A DNA stretch of 64,000 nucleotides from Comamonas sp. BIGb0152. GTDB lineage: Bacteria; Pseudomonadota; Gammaproteobacteria; Burkholderiales; Burkholderiaceae_C. The position numbers were made by a program, and so were the translations under genes. The stretch covers positions 1 through 64,000 of the forward strand of contig NZ_JANUDY010000008.1 of the NCBI RefSeq assembly GCF_024809975.1, given 5' to 3'. Below the pieces are notes generated by a model. That model had not been told where the DNA came from, searched no databases, and worked only from the letters and a program-made list of their open reading frames with translations. Numbering within the stretch: position 1 is the stretch's first letter; every line of letters begins with the position of its first letter. This document shows, piece after piece, positions 42,994-51,057 of the stretch.

Positions 42994-44346
42994 TTAGCGC
43001 ACCAAGCAGGGGCGCTTGTTGTCAAAGCGCCAGTTGGGTACCAGGTACTGCATGGCCATCGCGTCATCGCGTGCGCCCAGGCCGTGCTGCAGGTAGAGCT
43101 GGTGGGCGCGTTCGACGGCATCCATGTCCAGCTCAATGCCCAGGCCGCCTTGTTGGGGCAACGCAATGTAGCCGCCTTGGATCTGCAGCGGGTGCTTGGT
43201 GAGGCCCTGGCCGTCCTGCCAGATCCAGTGCGTATCGATGGCGGTGACCTTGCCAGGTGCGGCAGCGCCCACATGGGTGAACATCGCCAGCGACACATCG
43301 AAATGGTTGTTCGAGTGCGAGCCCCAGGTCAGGCCAAAGGCCTGGCAGAGCTGGGCTACGCGCACCGAGCCGGCCATAGTCCAGAAATGCGGGTCGGCCA
43401 GCGGAATATCGACCGATTGCAGCGACAGCGAATGTGCCATCTGGCGCCAGTCGGTGGCCACCATATTGGTCGCTGTTGGCAGGCCCGTGGCACGGCGGAA
43501 CTCGGCCATCACCTCGCGGCCGGAGAAGCCTTCTTCGGCACCGCAGGGGTCTTCGGCATAGGCGAGGATGCCGTGCAGATCGCGGGTGATGCGCACTGCA
43601 TCTTTGAGCAACCAGCCGCCATTCGGATCCAGGGTGATGCGGGCTTTGGGAAAGCGCGCATGCAGCGCGCGGATGGCCTCGACCTCGTCCTCGCCGCGCA
43701 GCACGCCGCCCTTGAGCTTGAAATCCTCAAAGCCATAGCGCTCGTAGGCCGCTTCCGCCAGGCGCACGATGGCCTGTGGGTCCATGGCTTTTTCATGGCG
43801 CAGGCGCTTCCAGTCGTCGGCCTCATCGGGGGCTGTTTGGTAGGGCAGGTCGGTCAGTTCGCGGTCACCCACATAGAACAAATATCCCAGCATCTGCACT
43901 GATGTGCGCTGCACGCCTTCGCCCAGCAGCGCTGCGACTGGCACACCCAGGTGCTGGCCCAGCAGGTCAAGCAGGGCCGATTCGGCGGCGGTGACGGCAT
44001 GGATGGTGGTGCGCAGGTCAAAGGTCTGCAGGCCACGGCCGGCGCTGTCGCGGCCAGCAAAGTTGCTGCGCATCGCGTTCAAGAGGGCGTTGTAGTTGCC
44101 CACGGGCTGGCCCAGGATCAGTTCGCGCGCATCTTCCAAGGTATTGCGAATGCTCTCGCCACCCGGTACCTCGCCCACCCCCGTGCGGCCTGCGCTGTCG
44201 GTCAGGATCAGCAGGTTGCGGGTGAAGAACGGCGCATGGGCGCCGCTCAGGTTGAGCAGCATGCTGTCATGGCCGGCCACCGGCACCACGCGGTAGCCGG
44301 TGATGCGTGGGGTGGAAGAGGAGGTGGCGGTGTGGGTGGCTTGCAT
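42994..44346 (-). CDS. gudD: Glucarate dehydratase
   Basis: A 450-residue enolase-superfamily enzyme dehydrating D-glucarate to 5-keto-4-deoxy-D-glucarate. Visible: [18 protein letters not shown] near 55, catalytic lysine region [14 protein letters not shown] near 205, metal-ligand strand [11 protein letters not shown] near 235 and [12 protein letters not shown] near 258, and the histidine loop [15 protein letters not shown] near 340. Length matches GudD (about 446). It is the second gene of a two-gene unit with a Bug binding protein and is followed by a convergent esterase gene. Confidence 0.92.
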   Translation of the reverse strand: MQATHTATSSSTPRITGYRVVPVAGHDSMLLNLSGAHAPFFTRNLLILTDSAGRTGVGEVPGGESIRNTLEDARELILGQPVGNYNALLNAMRSNFAGRDSAGRGLQTFDLRTTIHAVTAAESALLDLLGQHLGVPVAALLGEGVQRTSVQMLGYLFYVGDRELTDLPYQTAPDEADDWKRLRHEKAMDPQAIVRLAEAAYERYGFEDFKLKGGVLRGEDEVEAIRALHARFPKARITLDPNGGWLLKDAVRITRDLHGILAYAEDPCGAEEGFSGREVMAEFRRATGLPTATNMVATDWRQMAHSLSLQSVDIPLADPHFWTMAGSVRVAQLCQAFGLTWGSHSNNHFDVSLAMFTHVGAAAPGKVTAIDTHWIWQDGQGLTKHPLQIQGGYIALPQQGGLGIELDMDAVERAHQLYLQHGLGARDDAMAMQYLVPNWRFDNKRPCLVR

Positions 44347-44432
44347 GGTGGGCGTGGGTACAAAAGATTAAAAAGCAGGTTGTGCAGCGGGCATGGACTG
44401 GGGGCCGCTGCACGACCAGGTGGTGTTGGCGC

Positions 44433-45428
44433 TTATTGTGCGGTGATACCGCCGGTGGTGATCACCTGCTTCCAACGCGCAAACTCCTTGCGCTGAAACT
44501 CGGTGAAGGCCTCGGGGCTGTTGCCCACAATCTCCAGGCCCATGTCGGTGAATTGCTTGCTCACAGCAGGGTCGTGCAGCGCTTTGACAATGCCGTCATG
44601 CAGCTTGGTTTTGATGTCGGCGGGCAGGTTCTTGGGGGCGGCAAAGGCTTGCCAGGCATAGACATCCATGCCGTCGATGCCGGCTTCGGCCATCGTCGGC
44701 ACATCGGGCAGCACGGCGGAGCGCTTGTTGCCAGTCACCGCAATGGCCTTGAGCTTGCCCGACTTGATGTGGTTGAACACGGTGTTGACGTTCTGGAACG
44801 ACATATCCACCTGGCTGCCCAGCAAATCGGCGGTGGCCGGCGCGCCGCCCTTGTAGGGCACATGCAGGCCCTTGGTGCCCGTCTTCTGCCAGAACAGCTC
44901 GGCGGTGAGGTGGTCTGACGAGCCCGCGCCCGAGGTTGCAAAACTGACCGTATCGGGCTTGGCCTTGAGCAGGGCCACCACGTCTTGCACGCTGTTGACC
45001 TTGGGGGCGAGGTTGGGGTTGACCACCAGCACATTGGCCGTTTGCACTGCCACGGTGATGTAGCTGAAATCGCGGGTCGGGTCATAGGCCAGTCCCTTGA
45101 TCAGGTGGGGCGCCACCACCAGCGGTGCCAAGGACGAGACCAGCAAGGTATAGCCATCGGCCGGCGCACGCGAGACCTGGGTGGCGCCAATGCTGCCGGT
45201 GGCGCCGGCCTTGTTCTCCACCACCACCGTCTGCCCCCATTGCTGGCCCAGGTGGTTGCCCACGGCGCGGGCCACCGAGTCGGTGGCGCCCCCGGCCGGG
45301 AAGGGCACGACGATGGTGATCGGCTTGTCTGGCCAAGCCCAGGCGCTGGGGCTGGTTGCCAATGCGGCAGCGCTGGCGCAGACAAGCGCGGCAATTTTTT
45401 TCCAGGGGGTTGCTGTGGTGGCGGTCAT
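44433..45428 (-). CDS. Tripartite tricarboxylate transporter (Bug/TctC) substrate-binding protein, probably for glucarate
   Basis: A 331-residue periplasmic binding protein. The signal peptide ends PSAWAWPDKP near residue 31. Bug landmarks: PITIVVPFPAGGATDSVAR, VVVENKAGATGSIGA, VSFATSGAGSSDHLTAELF and HVPYKGGAPATADLLGSQVD. ATG 45428 has AGGAGA. It is upstream of gudD and downstream of a LacI regulator, with two identical operators between, so aldaric acid uptake is the likely role. No TctA/TctB genes are in the window. Confidence 0.88.
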   Translation of the reverse strand: MTATTATPWKKIAALVCASAAALATSPSAWAWPDKPITIVVPFPAGGATDSVARAVGNHLGQQWGQTVVVENKAGATGSIGATQVSRAPADGYTLLVSSLAPLVVAPHLIKGLAYDPTRDFSYITVAVQTANVLVVNPNLAPKVNSVQDVVALLKAKPDTVSFATSGAGSSDHLTAELFWQKTGTKGLHVPYKGGAPATADLLGSQVDMSFQNVNTVFNHIKSGKLKAIAVTGNKRSAVLPDVPTMAEAGIDGMDVYAWQAFAAPKNLPADIKTKLHDGIVKALHDPAVSKQFTDMGLEIVGNSPEAFTEFQRKEFARWKQVITTGGITAQ

Positions 45429-45489
45429 GTTTGTCTCCTGCAAGTGAGGGTTGGCTGCAATCTCGGTGAGCGATGCTTCGCTTCGAATA

Positions 45490-45501
45490 GTTAACGTTAA
45501 C
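45490..45501. promoter_or_regulatory. LacI-type operator 1
   Basis: Perfect palindrome GTTAACGTTAAC with the central CG step typical of LacI/GntR-family operators. It is 62 bases upstream of the Bug gene start. An identical copy is 30 bases away. Confidence 0.75.
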
Positions 45502-45519
45502 ATTGGAATTTGTTGTATT

Positions 45520-45531
45520 GTTAACGTTAAC
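45520..45531. promoter_or_regulatory. LacI-type operator 2
   Basis: Second GTTAACGTTAAC. The centre-to-centre spacing to operator 1 is 30 bp, close to three helical turns, so a repressor could occupy both on the same DNA face. Confidence 0.75.
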
Positions 45532-45603
45532 CTCATTGCAGAAATCAGTAATTACCCGATGTTGTCGCTGTTGTTGGATGGCGAAGAGCGGGGGAGGGGG
45601 TGC

Positions 45604-46620
45604 TCAGCTGCTGCTGCGCTGGGCGATGGAGAAACCGATATCGACGCGGCGTTCAGGAACCGGCTGGTCCAGCGATCGGGCCACCACCATGTCGGCCGCC
45701 AGCTGGCCGATGCGGGTGCCATCCAGCCGCACGGTGGTGAGCGGCGGCGCGGTGTCCTTGGCAAACTCCTGATCGCCCAGGCCTACCACCGCCAGGTCCT
45801 GGGGCACGCGCAGGCCCTGGTGCTGGGCTTCGATCAAGGCGCCCAAGGCCAGGGTGTCCGAGCTGCAGAACACAGCGGTCACCTCGGGCCGCTTGGCCAC
45901 TATGTCTGCCAGGCCGCGCCGGCCGCCCCCCAAGGTGCTGGGCGCCGGCGTATACGCCACCGTCACTGCGGGCAGGCCCGCAGCTTGGGCTGCCTGTGCA
46001 TAGGCGGCCACGCGCACCCGGGCCCGCGCATCATTGCCGCTAACCATGCCCAGCTGCCGGTGGCCTTTGGCGATGAAATGCTCGGCCACTGCGGCGCCAA
46101 TGGCGCTGTGCGAAAAGCCCACCAGCATGTCGATAGCGGTATCGGCCAGGTCCCAGGTCTCCACCACCGGAATGCGTGAGGCCTGCAAGAGCGCCCGGCC
46201 TTCATCCGACGCGGCCATGCCGATCATCACAATGCCATCGGGCCGGCGCTGGATGATGGCGCGGATCAGGTCCGCCTCCTGCGCCGCGTCATAGCCGGTG
46301 CGGCCAATCATCAGCTGGTAGCCATGCTGGTTGAGCGCATGGTCCAGCGACTGGATCAGCTCCTGGAACACCGGCCCCACCAAGGTGGGCAGCAATGCCG
46401 CCACCAGCCGCGCCCGCGACAGCCGCAGGCCACTGGCCAGCGCATTGGGCACATAGCGCATGCTGGCGATGGCATCGCGCACGCGCTGCAAGGTTTCGGG
46501 GTTGAGCCGCTCGGGGTGGTTGATGGCCCGCGAGACCGTCATCGCAGACACGCCCGCAGCGCGGGCTACATCTTGAATATTGGACGGTCGGTCAGTGGGG
46601 TACACGGGCAGGTGAGGCAA
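45604..46620 (-). CDS. LacI-family transcriptional repressor (GntR-like)
   Basis: A 338-residue repressor. N-terminal HTH at about 13-60: NIQDVARAAGVSAMTVSRAI, then the hinge PNALASGLRLSRARLVAALL. The periplasmic-binding-type effector domain has GPVFQELIQSLDHALNQHGY, DGIVMIGMA, GNDARARVRVAAYAQA and VGLGDQEFA. Upstream of the Bug-gudD pair on the same strand, with its two operators in the 175-base gap. It probably responds to glucarate or a related sugar acid. Confidence 0.9.
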   Translation of the reverse strand: MPHLPVYPTDRPSNIQDVARAAGVSAMTVSRAINHPERLNPETLQRVRDAIASMRYVPNALASGLRLSRARLVAALLPTLVGPVFQELIQSLDHALNQHGYQLMIGRTGYDAAQEADLIRAIIQRRPDGIVMIGMAASDEGRALLQASRIPVVETWDLADTAIDMLVGFSHSAIGAAVAEHFIAKGHRQLGMVSGNDARARVRVAAYAQAAQAAGLPAVTVAYTPAPSTLGGGRRGLADIVAKRPEVTAVFCSSDTLALGALIEAQHQGLRVPQDLAVVGLGDQEFAKDTAPPLTTVRLDGTRIGQLAADMVVARSLDQPVPERRVDIGFSIAQRSSS

Positions 46621-46753
46621 GAGCGGAGAGTGCCGCTATCGTAGACCATGCCAGGTGCTGTGGGGCTGTGGAGCGGGATTCGGCTGGTATTTCGACGGCG
46701 GCAGTCGCCTTGCGTCAACAACGACGTGCCCAATGCTTGCCCACCGTGCTGGC

Positions 46754-48001
46754 TTAACCCACCCGCCCCACCTCCAACACCGACACGGCCCCACGCGCAG
46801 GCCATAGCGCCAGCAGCACTAGCAGCAGCGCCACCAGCGCATAAGGCGCGCCTGGGTTCAGGGCGTACACCATGGTGCCCACCAGCGGGCCCAAAATCAT
46901 CCCCAGGCCATGGGCCGCCGCGACGGTGCCGGCGGTGGCGCCTTGCTCATGCGCGCCCACGGCATTGGCGGCCAGTGCCATGACGGAGGGGAACACCCAG
47001 CCCATGCCAGCAGCTGCAACAAAATAGCCGGCCCACAACGCCCAAGGCGTGCTGGCCAGCAGCAAGGATGCAAAGCCCAGCGCAGACAAGCCGCAGCCCA
47101 TACGGATCAGGCGCTGGGGCGTCCATGTCAGCTTGCGCACCAGCAGCTGCGCCAGGATCAGTGCCAGGCCCACCACGGCCAGTGCCATGCCGGCGGCGCG
47201 TGCGGCGGCGGTAGCGTCCAGCTGCAGGCGGTCCAGCGCAAAAAAGCCCACCACCACCTGGGCCGTGGTCACGCTGAACATCGCGCAAAAGGCGACAGCC
47301 ATCGGGCGGCGCAGGCGCGGGTCGCTGATCTTGAGGTGGCCGGCAGCGGCGTTGGCATGGTGCTCGGTACGCGGCAGCCAGCGCCACAGCACCAGCAGGG
47401 CCAGCGCCGGTAATGCGGCGGTGATGAGCAGCGGCAGCTCCAGGCTGTGCGCAGCCAACAAGCCCGCTACGCCGGGCCCCGCCACCATGCCGATGCCGCT
47501 GGCGGCCCCCAAGGTGGCCATGGCTGCGGCGCGCTGGGGGCCGGGTACATGGTCGGCAATCAGCGCTGCACCGGTGGCGGGTACCGCAGCATAAAAGCCG
47601 CCCGCCATGCCGCGCAGCAGCACCAGGCCGGCAAAGGCCAGCCATACCGGTGGCTGCGTGCGCAGTGCAAACACGATAAAGGCGCACAACATCGCATAGC
47701 TCAGCACAAAGCCGCCCAAGCCGCGCAGCAAGATGGGCCGCCGGCCCCAGCGGTCGCTGGCTGCGCCCCAGCGGCGTGCGAGCAGCACCCAGGCCAGGCC
47801 GCCTACGGTCACCGCCATGCCGGCCTGCCAGGGCGCCAGCCCCAGCAAGCGGGCAATGGGGCCGATCAGCGCCACAAAGGACATCATCGACAGGGTGCAA
47901 ACAAAGTTCTCGAACATCAGCGGCTGCAGGCGCAAGCGGGGTGTGCCTGCGGCGGGCAGCGGCAAGCCGGGCGGGCCAGCGGGGGTGTAGGGGGCGGGCA
48001 T
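46754..48001 (-). CDS. MFS transporter, probable iron-regulated exporter
   Basis: A 415-residue major facilitator of the drug:H+ antiporter type with 12 predicted helices. Motifs: GAASDRWGRRPILLRGLGG near residue 80 and RGMAGGFYAAVPATGAALIA near 130. The start has GGAGT. The promoter region is shared with hemP and carries a Fur-box-like site 28 bases from the start, suggesting iron control. Related MFS proteins export siderophores, but substrate identity here is inference. Confidence 0.85.
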   Translation of the reverse strand: MPAPYTPAGPPGLPLPAAGTPRLRLQPLMFENFVCTLSMMSFVALIGPIARLLGLAPWQAGMAVTVGGLAWVLLARRWGAASDRWGRRPILLRGLGGFVLSYAMLCAFIVFALRTQPPVWLAFAGLVLLRGMAGGFYAAVPATGAALIADHVPGPQRAAAMATLGAASGIGMVAGPGVAGLLAAHSLELPLLITAALPALALLVLWRWLPRTEHHANAAAGHLKISDPRLRRPMAVAFCAMFSVTTAQVVVGFFALDRLQLDATAAARAAGMALAVVGLALILAQLLVRKLTWTPQRLIRMGCGLSALGFASLLLASTPWALWAGYFVAAAGMGWVFPSVMALAANAVGAHEQGATAGTVAAAHGLGMILGPLVGTMVYALNPGAPYALVALLLVLLALWPARGAVSVLEVGRVG

Positions 48002-48028
48002 CTGACTCCTTCAATAGAATGGTTTTTA

Positions 48029-48047
48029 AATGATAATCAATCGCATT
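48029..48047. promoter_or_regulatory. Fur-box-like site between MFS and hemP genes
   Basis: AATGATAATCAATCGCATT matches the Fur consensus well in its left half (TGATAATCA) and partly in the right half. It lies between divergent MFS and hemP genes. Confidence 0.6.
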
Positions 48048-48243
48048 CAATGCTAGACTTCGTTCCTGTGATTTGCCCCTCTTGCCATGAACGTCATCCC
48101 GCGCTGCGCCGTAGCGCTGGCGCCGCTCAAGCCCATGCGTTGGCAGGGCGTGTGAGCAGGGGCACCCTGTCTAACACTACTTTTCTTTCATCCTTGGGGT
48201 GCAGCAATCTGGCTGCATCTGTCTGACCACCCTCCAAACCGCC

Positions 48244-48543
48244 ATGACTGCCACCATGACCCCTTTGCATACCGCCACCAGCGCCCGCCGCACCCTGCAA
48301 CTGCGCCGTCCCGCTGTCCCGCAATCTTTGGACCTTGCCCAGGCGCCTGCCGCTTGCGACAGCCAAGCCGAGCCGCTCAGCATCGCCTTGCAACCGCGTG
48401 TGCTCAACGATGCCAACCTGCAGGTGCGCAGCGTTGACAGCGCCAGCCTGCTGGCCGGCCACAAGACCGTGCAGATTGCCCACAACGGCTCGGTCTACAC
48501 CTTGCAGGCGACCAAGCTGGGCAAGCTGATATTGACCAAGTAA
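48244..48543 (+). CDS. hemP: Hemin uptake protein HemP
   Basis: A 99-residue protein whose C-terminal 45 residues match HemP: a SASLLAGHKTVQIAHNGSVY segment and the ending LQATKLGKLILTK. HemP is a small iron-regulated protein that in related bacteria supports hemin uptake by modulating receptor expression. ATG 48244 is preferred, ATG 48256 is possible; both have weak ribosome sites, and an in-frame GTG at 48199 could extend it. The N-terminal 50 residues are low in conservation. Preceded by a Fur-box-like site. Confidence 0.82.
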   Translation: MTATMTPLHTATSARRTLQLRRPAVPQSLDLAQAPAACDSQAEPLSIALQPRVLNDANLQVRSVDSASLLAGHKTVQIAHNGSVYTLQATKLGKLILTK

Positions 48544-48575
48544 AAGCAGGGCCTCTGGGCCTTTATGTGCCGCAT

Positions 48576-48614
48576 AAAAAACAGCCCGCTGGCCATCCGA
48601 TGCCAGCGGGCTGT
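48576..48614. terminator. Intrinsic terminator of the TonB receptor gene
   Basis: A 13-bp perfect stem (ACAGCCCGCTGGC with GCCAGCGGGCTGT) and an 8-base loop. On the minus strand it is followed by TTTTT (48580-48576), so it ends the receptor transcript 53 bases after its stop. It may also act on hemP from the other side. Confidence 0.8.
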
Positions 48615-48666
48615 TGTGTTGATGGGCTTGGCACTTTGGTGCCGGAGCCCTTCACTTTTTTCTCGA

Positions 48667-50859
48667 TCAGAACGACACGGTGGCCGACAGTCGGTAAGTA
48701 CGCGGTGCGCCCGGCATCACAAAGCCATCGTTGAACATGCCGATCCAGTAGTTCTTGTTGGTCAGGTTCTCCACGCTGGCGTTAAAGCGCACGGGGGTGG
48801 CGCCAAACTTGGTGGCGTAGCGGGCCATGGCGTCAAGGCGGTTCCAGGATGGCACCTTCAGGCGGTTGCCCGAGTCCGCCCACTGCGAGCCGGTGTGGAA
48901 GAAGCGCCCACCCACCGACAGGCCTTGCACGGGGGTGTCCCAATCGAGGCCAATGCGGGTGCGCAGCTTGGGCACGCCATAGTTCTCCAGCCCGGTGTTG
49001 ATCTGCTTGGACTTGATGTACTCGACACCGCCCAGCAGCGCCACGCTTTCGCTCAGCTTGCCAAACGCGCTCCACTCCAGCCCGCGCAGGCGCTGCTCGC
49101 CATCGAGCACCTGGAAGTTGGCACTGTTGGTGATGACCGAGGGCTTCTTGATCTGGAAAGCACTGAAGGTGTGGGTGGTCTGGCCGGCCTGCAGCTTCAC
49201 CCCCACTTCGCCTTGCTTGGTTTGCATGGGGGCGAGGGTGTCACCCTGGTTGGCAAAGCCGGTGCCCACGGTGCGGCCGGGCTCCAGGCCTTCGGTGTAG
49301 TTGGCAAACAGCGCCACATTCTCACCCCAGGGGCGCACCACGGCGGCGATCATCGGCGAGACGCGGCTTTCGCTGTAGTTAGATGCAACGCCATTGACCA
49401 GCGGCGTCTTCACCGTCTGGTGGCGCAGGCCCAAGGTCAGCAGCACTTTTTCATCGGCAAAGCCCATGGTGTCGGCAATCGCGATCGAGCGGAATTCGTT
49501 CTCCGTCGTGTAGTCCTTCCAGATCGGTGCGGTGGGGAAGGTCGGCTCAGTCGGCCGGTACATATTGGTCGTGTAGCAGTAGTTGCAGGCGGTGTTGACC
49601 GTGCCTTCCTTGTGCTTGAGGATGTTGAACGACAGCTGCAGCCGGTGCTGCACGCTGCCGGTATCGAACTTGCCGATCACGCCGGCCTCGGCCGTGCGGC
49701 GTTCCGACTTGGTATGCACGTTGTAGATGGCCCCGCGTGTGGTGCCGTCGGCACCGGTGACGATGGCGCGGGTGCCAAACAGCAGGCCCTGGCCTTCGGC
49801 CTCGGACCCGCCTGCAGCCACATAGCCTTGCCAGTTTGTGTTGAAGTCAAACTCGGCGCGGGCCAGCAAGCCGCTGTTGTCGTATTTGCCGTGCGTGCCT
49901 TTGAACAGGTTCACATCGCCATCGGGTGGCGACAGTAGGGTGCCCACGCCGGGGATGGCCGCGCTGCCCAAAAAGCTGAACATGCCAGGGCTGCCGCCAT
50001 CGATCTTGTTGACGCTGTTGTACAGATCCAGGTAGAGGCGGAAGTTGTCACCCAGGTAATCCAGGCCCAGCGCGCCCACATTGCGCTTTTGCTTTTCGTC
50101 CTCGGCACCCATATCGCCAGAGCCGTACACGCCATTGAAGCGCAGACCCAGACGCTGCTCGGGCCCAAAGCGCTTGCCCACGTCGGCATGCAGCTGGTAG
50201 TACGAATCCGAGACATAGGTGGCGGTCAGATCGGCAATGGGCTGGGCCAGCGCGCGCTTGGTCACCATATTGACCGAGCCGGCCACGCTGGCGAGCGGCG
50301 GCATGCCCGAGAGCAGCACATTGGGGCCGCGCATCACCTCGACGCGCTCAAACATCTCGATTGGTACCGAGTTGGCCGGCGCAATGCCGTAGAGGCCATT
50401 GGTTGCGATATCCATCGCCGTCACATCCAGCCCGCGCAGGTTGAAGTTCTGCAGCAAATGGCCCTTGTTGGTGGTGAAGACCACGGCCGCATCGTTCTCC
50501 AGCACATCCTGCAGCGACAGCGCCGACCAGTCCTCGGCCAACTCGCGCGTATAGGCATTGACGTGCACGGGTGCCTCCATGATCGAGGTAGCACCCAAGA
50601 TGCCCAGCCGCGCACCCTTGGCCGCCTTGCGCCCGGGTGCGAGCGCGGGCAGGTCTTCGCGCTCATAGCGGTCGCGCACCGTGATTTGGGGCAGGTTGAC
50701 GGGGGCGTTCGCGCTGGCTTCGGGGCTGGTACTGCCCACGTCTTGGGTGGAGGCTGCCTGCTGCGCCTGTTGGGCAGATACCCCGGAGCTGGCGGCTGCG
50801 GCCATCAAGGCCAGGACGATCAGGTTGGGCTGGTGTCTGCGTTTTGTTGTGTGTGACAT
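48667..50859 (-). CDS. TonB-dependent siderophore receptor (no STN domain)
   Basis: A 730-residue outer-membrane receptor. The signal peptide of about 29 residues ends GVSAQQ. A TonB-box-like PQITVRDRYERED lies near residue 58. The plug contains APVHVNAYTRELAEDWSA, NFNLRGLDVTAMDIATNG, EMFERVEVMRGPNVLLSGMP and PPLASVAGSVNMVTKRAL. The barrel ends RTYRLSATVSF with terminal Phe. It resembles receptors of the ferrichrome/catecholate type. Directly upstream is a Fur-box-like site and downstream a strong terminator, so it is a single-gene, iron-repressed unit. Ligand unknown. Confidence 0.92.
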   Translation of the reverse strand: MSHTTKRRHQPNLIVLALMAAAASSGVSAQQAQQAASTQDVGSTSPEASANAPVNLPQITVRDRYEREDLPALAPGRKAAKGARLGILGATSIMEAPVHVNAYTRELAEDWSALSLQDVLENDAAVVFTTNKGHLLQNFNLRGLDVTAMDIATNGLYGIAPANSVPIEMFERVEVMRGPNVLLSGMPPLASVAGSVNMVTKRALAQPIADLTATYVSDSYYQLHADVGKRFGPEQRLGLRFNGVYGSGDMGAEDEKQKRNVGALGLDYLGDNFRLYLDLYNSVNKIDGGSPGMFSFLGSAAIPGVGTLLSPPDGDVNLFKGTHGKYDNSGLLARAEFDFNTNWQGYVAAGGSEAEGQGLLFGTRAIVTGADGTTRGAIYNVHTKSERRTAEAGVIGKFDTGSVQHRLQLSFNILKHKEGTVNTACNYCYTTNMYRPTEPTFPTAPIWKDYTTENEFRSIAIADTMGFADEKVLLTLGLRHQTVKTPLVNGVASNYSESRVSPMIAAVVRPWGENVALFANYTEGLEPGRTVGTGFANQGDTLAPMQTKQGEVGVKLQAGQTTHTFSAFQIKKPSVITNSANFQVLDGEQRLRGLEWSAFGKLSESVALLGGVEYIKSKQINTGLENYGVPKLRTRIGLDWDTPVQGLSVGGRFFHTGSQWADSGNRLKVPSWNRLDAMARYATKFGATPVRFNASVENLTNKNYWIGMFNDGFVMPGAPRTYRLSATVSF

Positions 50860-50885
50860 GAGAGTGACGCTTAGCTTTATATATG

Positions 50886-50904
50886 AACAAGAATCATTCT
50901 CAAT
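50886..50904. promoter_or_regulatory. Fur-box-like site upstream of the TonB receptor gene
   Basis: AACAAGAATCATTCTCAAT, whose complement reads ATTGAGAATGATTCTTGTT, a close match to Fur sites with GAGAATGATTCTC cores. It is 27 bases upstream of the receptor start at 50859. Confidence 0.7.
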
Positions 50905-51028
50905 CGTATTTGCTCATGGTCATATTTGCAACTTTTTGTTGTATTTTTGGGATAAGCCTGCGGGTCTGGTGGGTTTCCCTGCATCAGCACGGCGAGTTTT
51001 CGCCGCTGGATCAAGGGCGAAGGGTTTG

Positions 51029-51034
51029 TATACT
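51029..51034 (+). promoter_or_regulatory. -10-like TATACT upstream of paralogue 4
   Basis: TATACT lies 23 bases before the TTG start of paralogue 4. No convincing -35 is visible. Confidence 0.3.
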
Positions 51035-51057
51035 GCTTTGAATACCAGGAGACAAAA

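Noticed and set aside
45429-45603. Possible small gene between the LacI and Bug genes
   Set aside because: The interval is fully explained as a promoter with two operators; short frames there lack ribosome sites.
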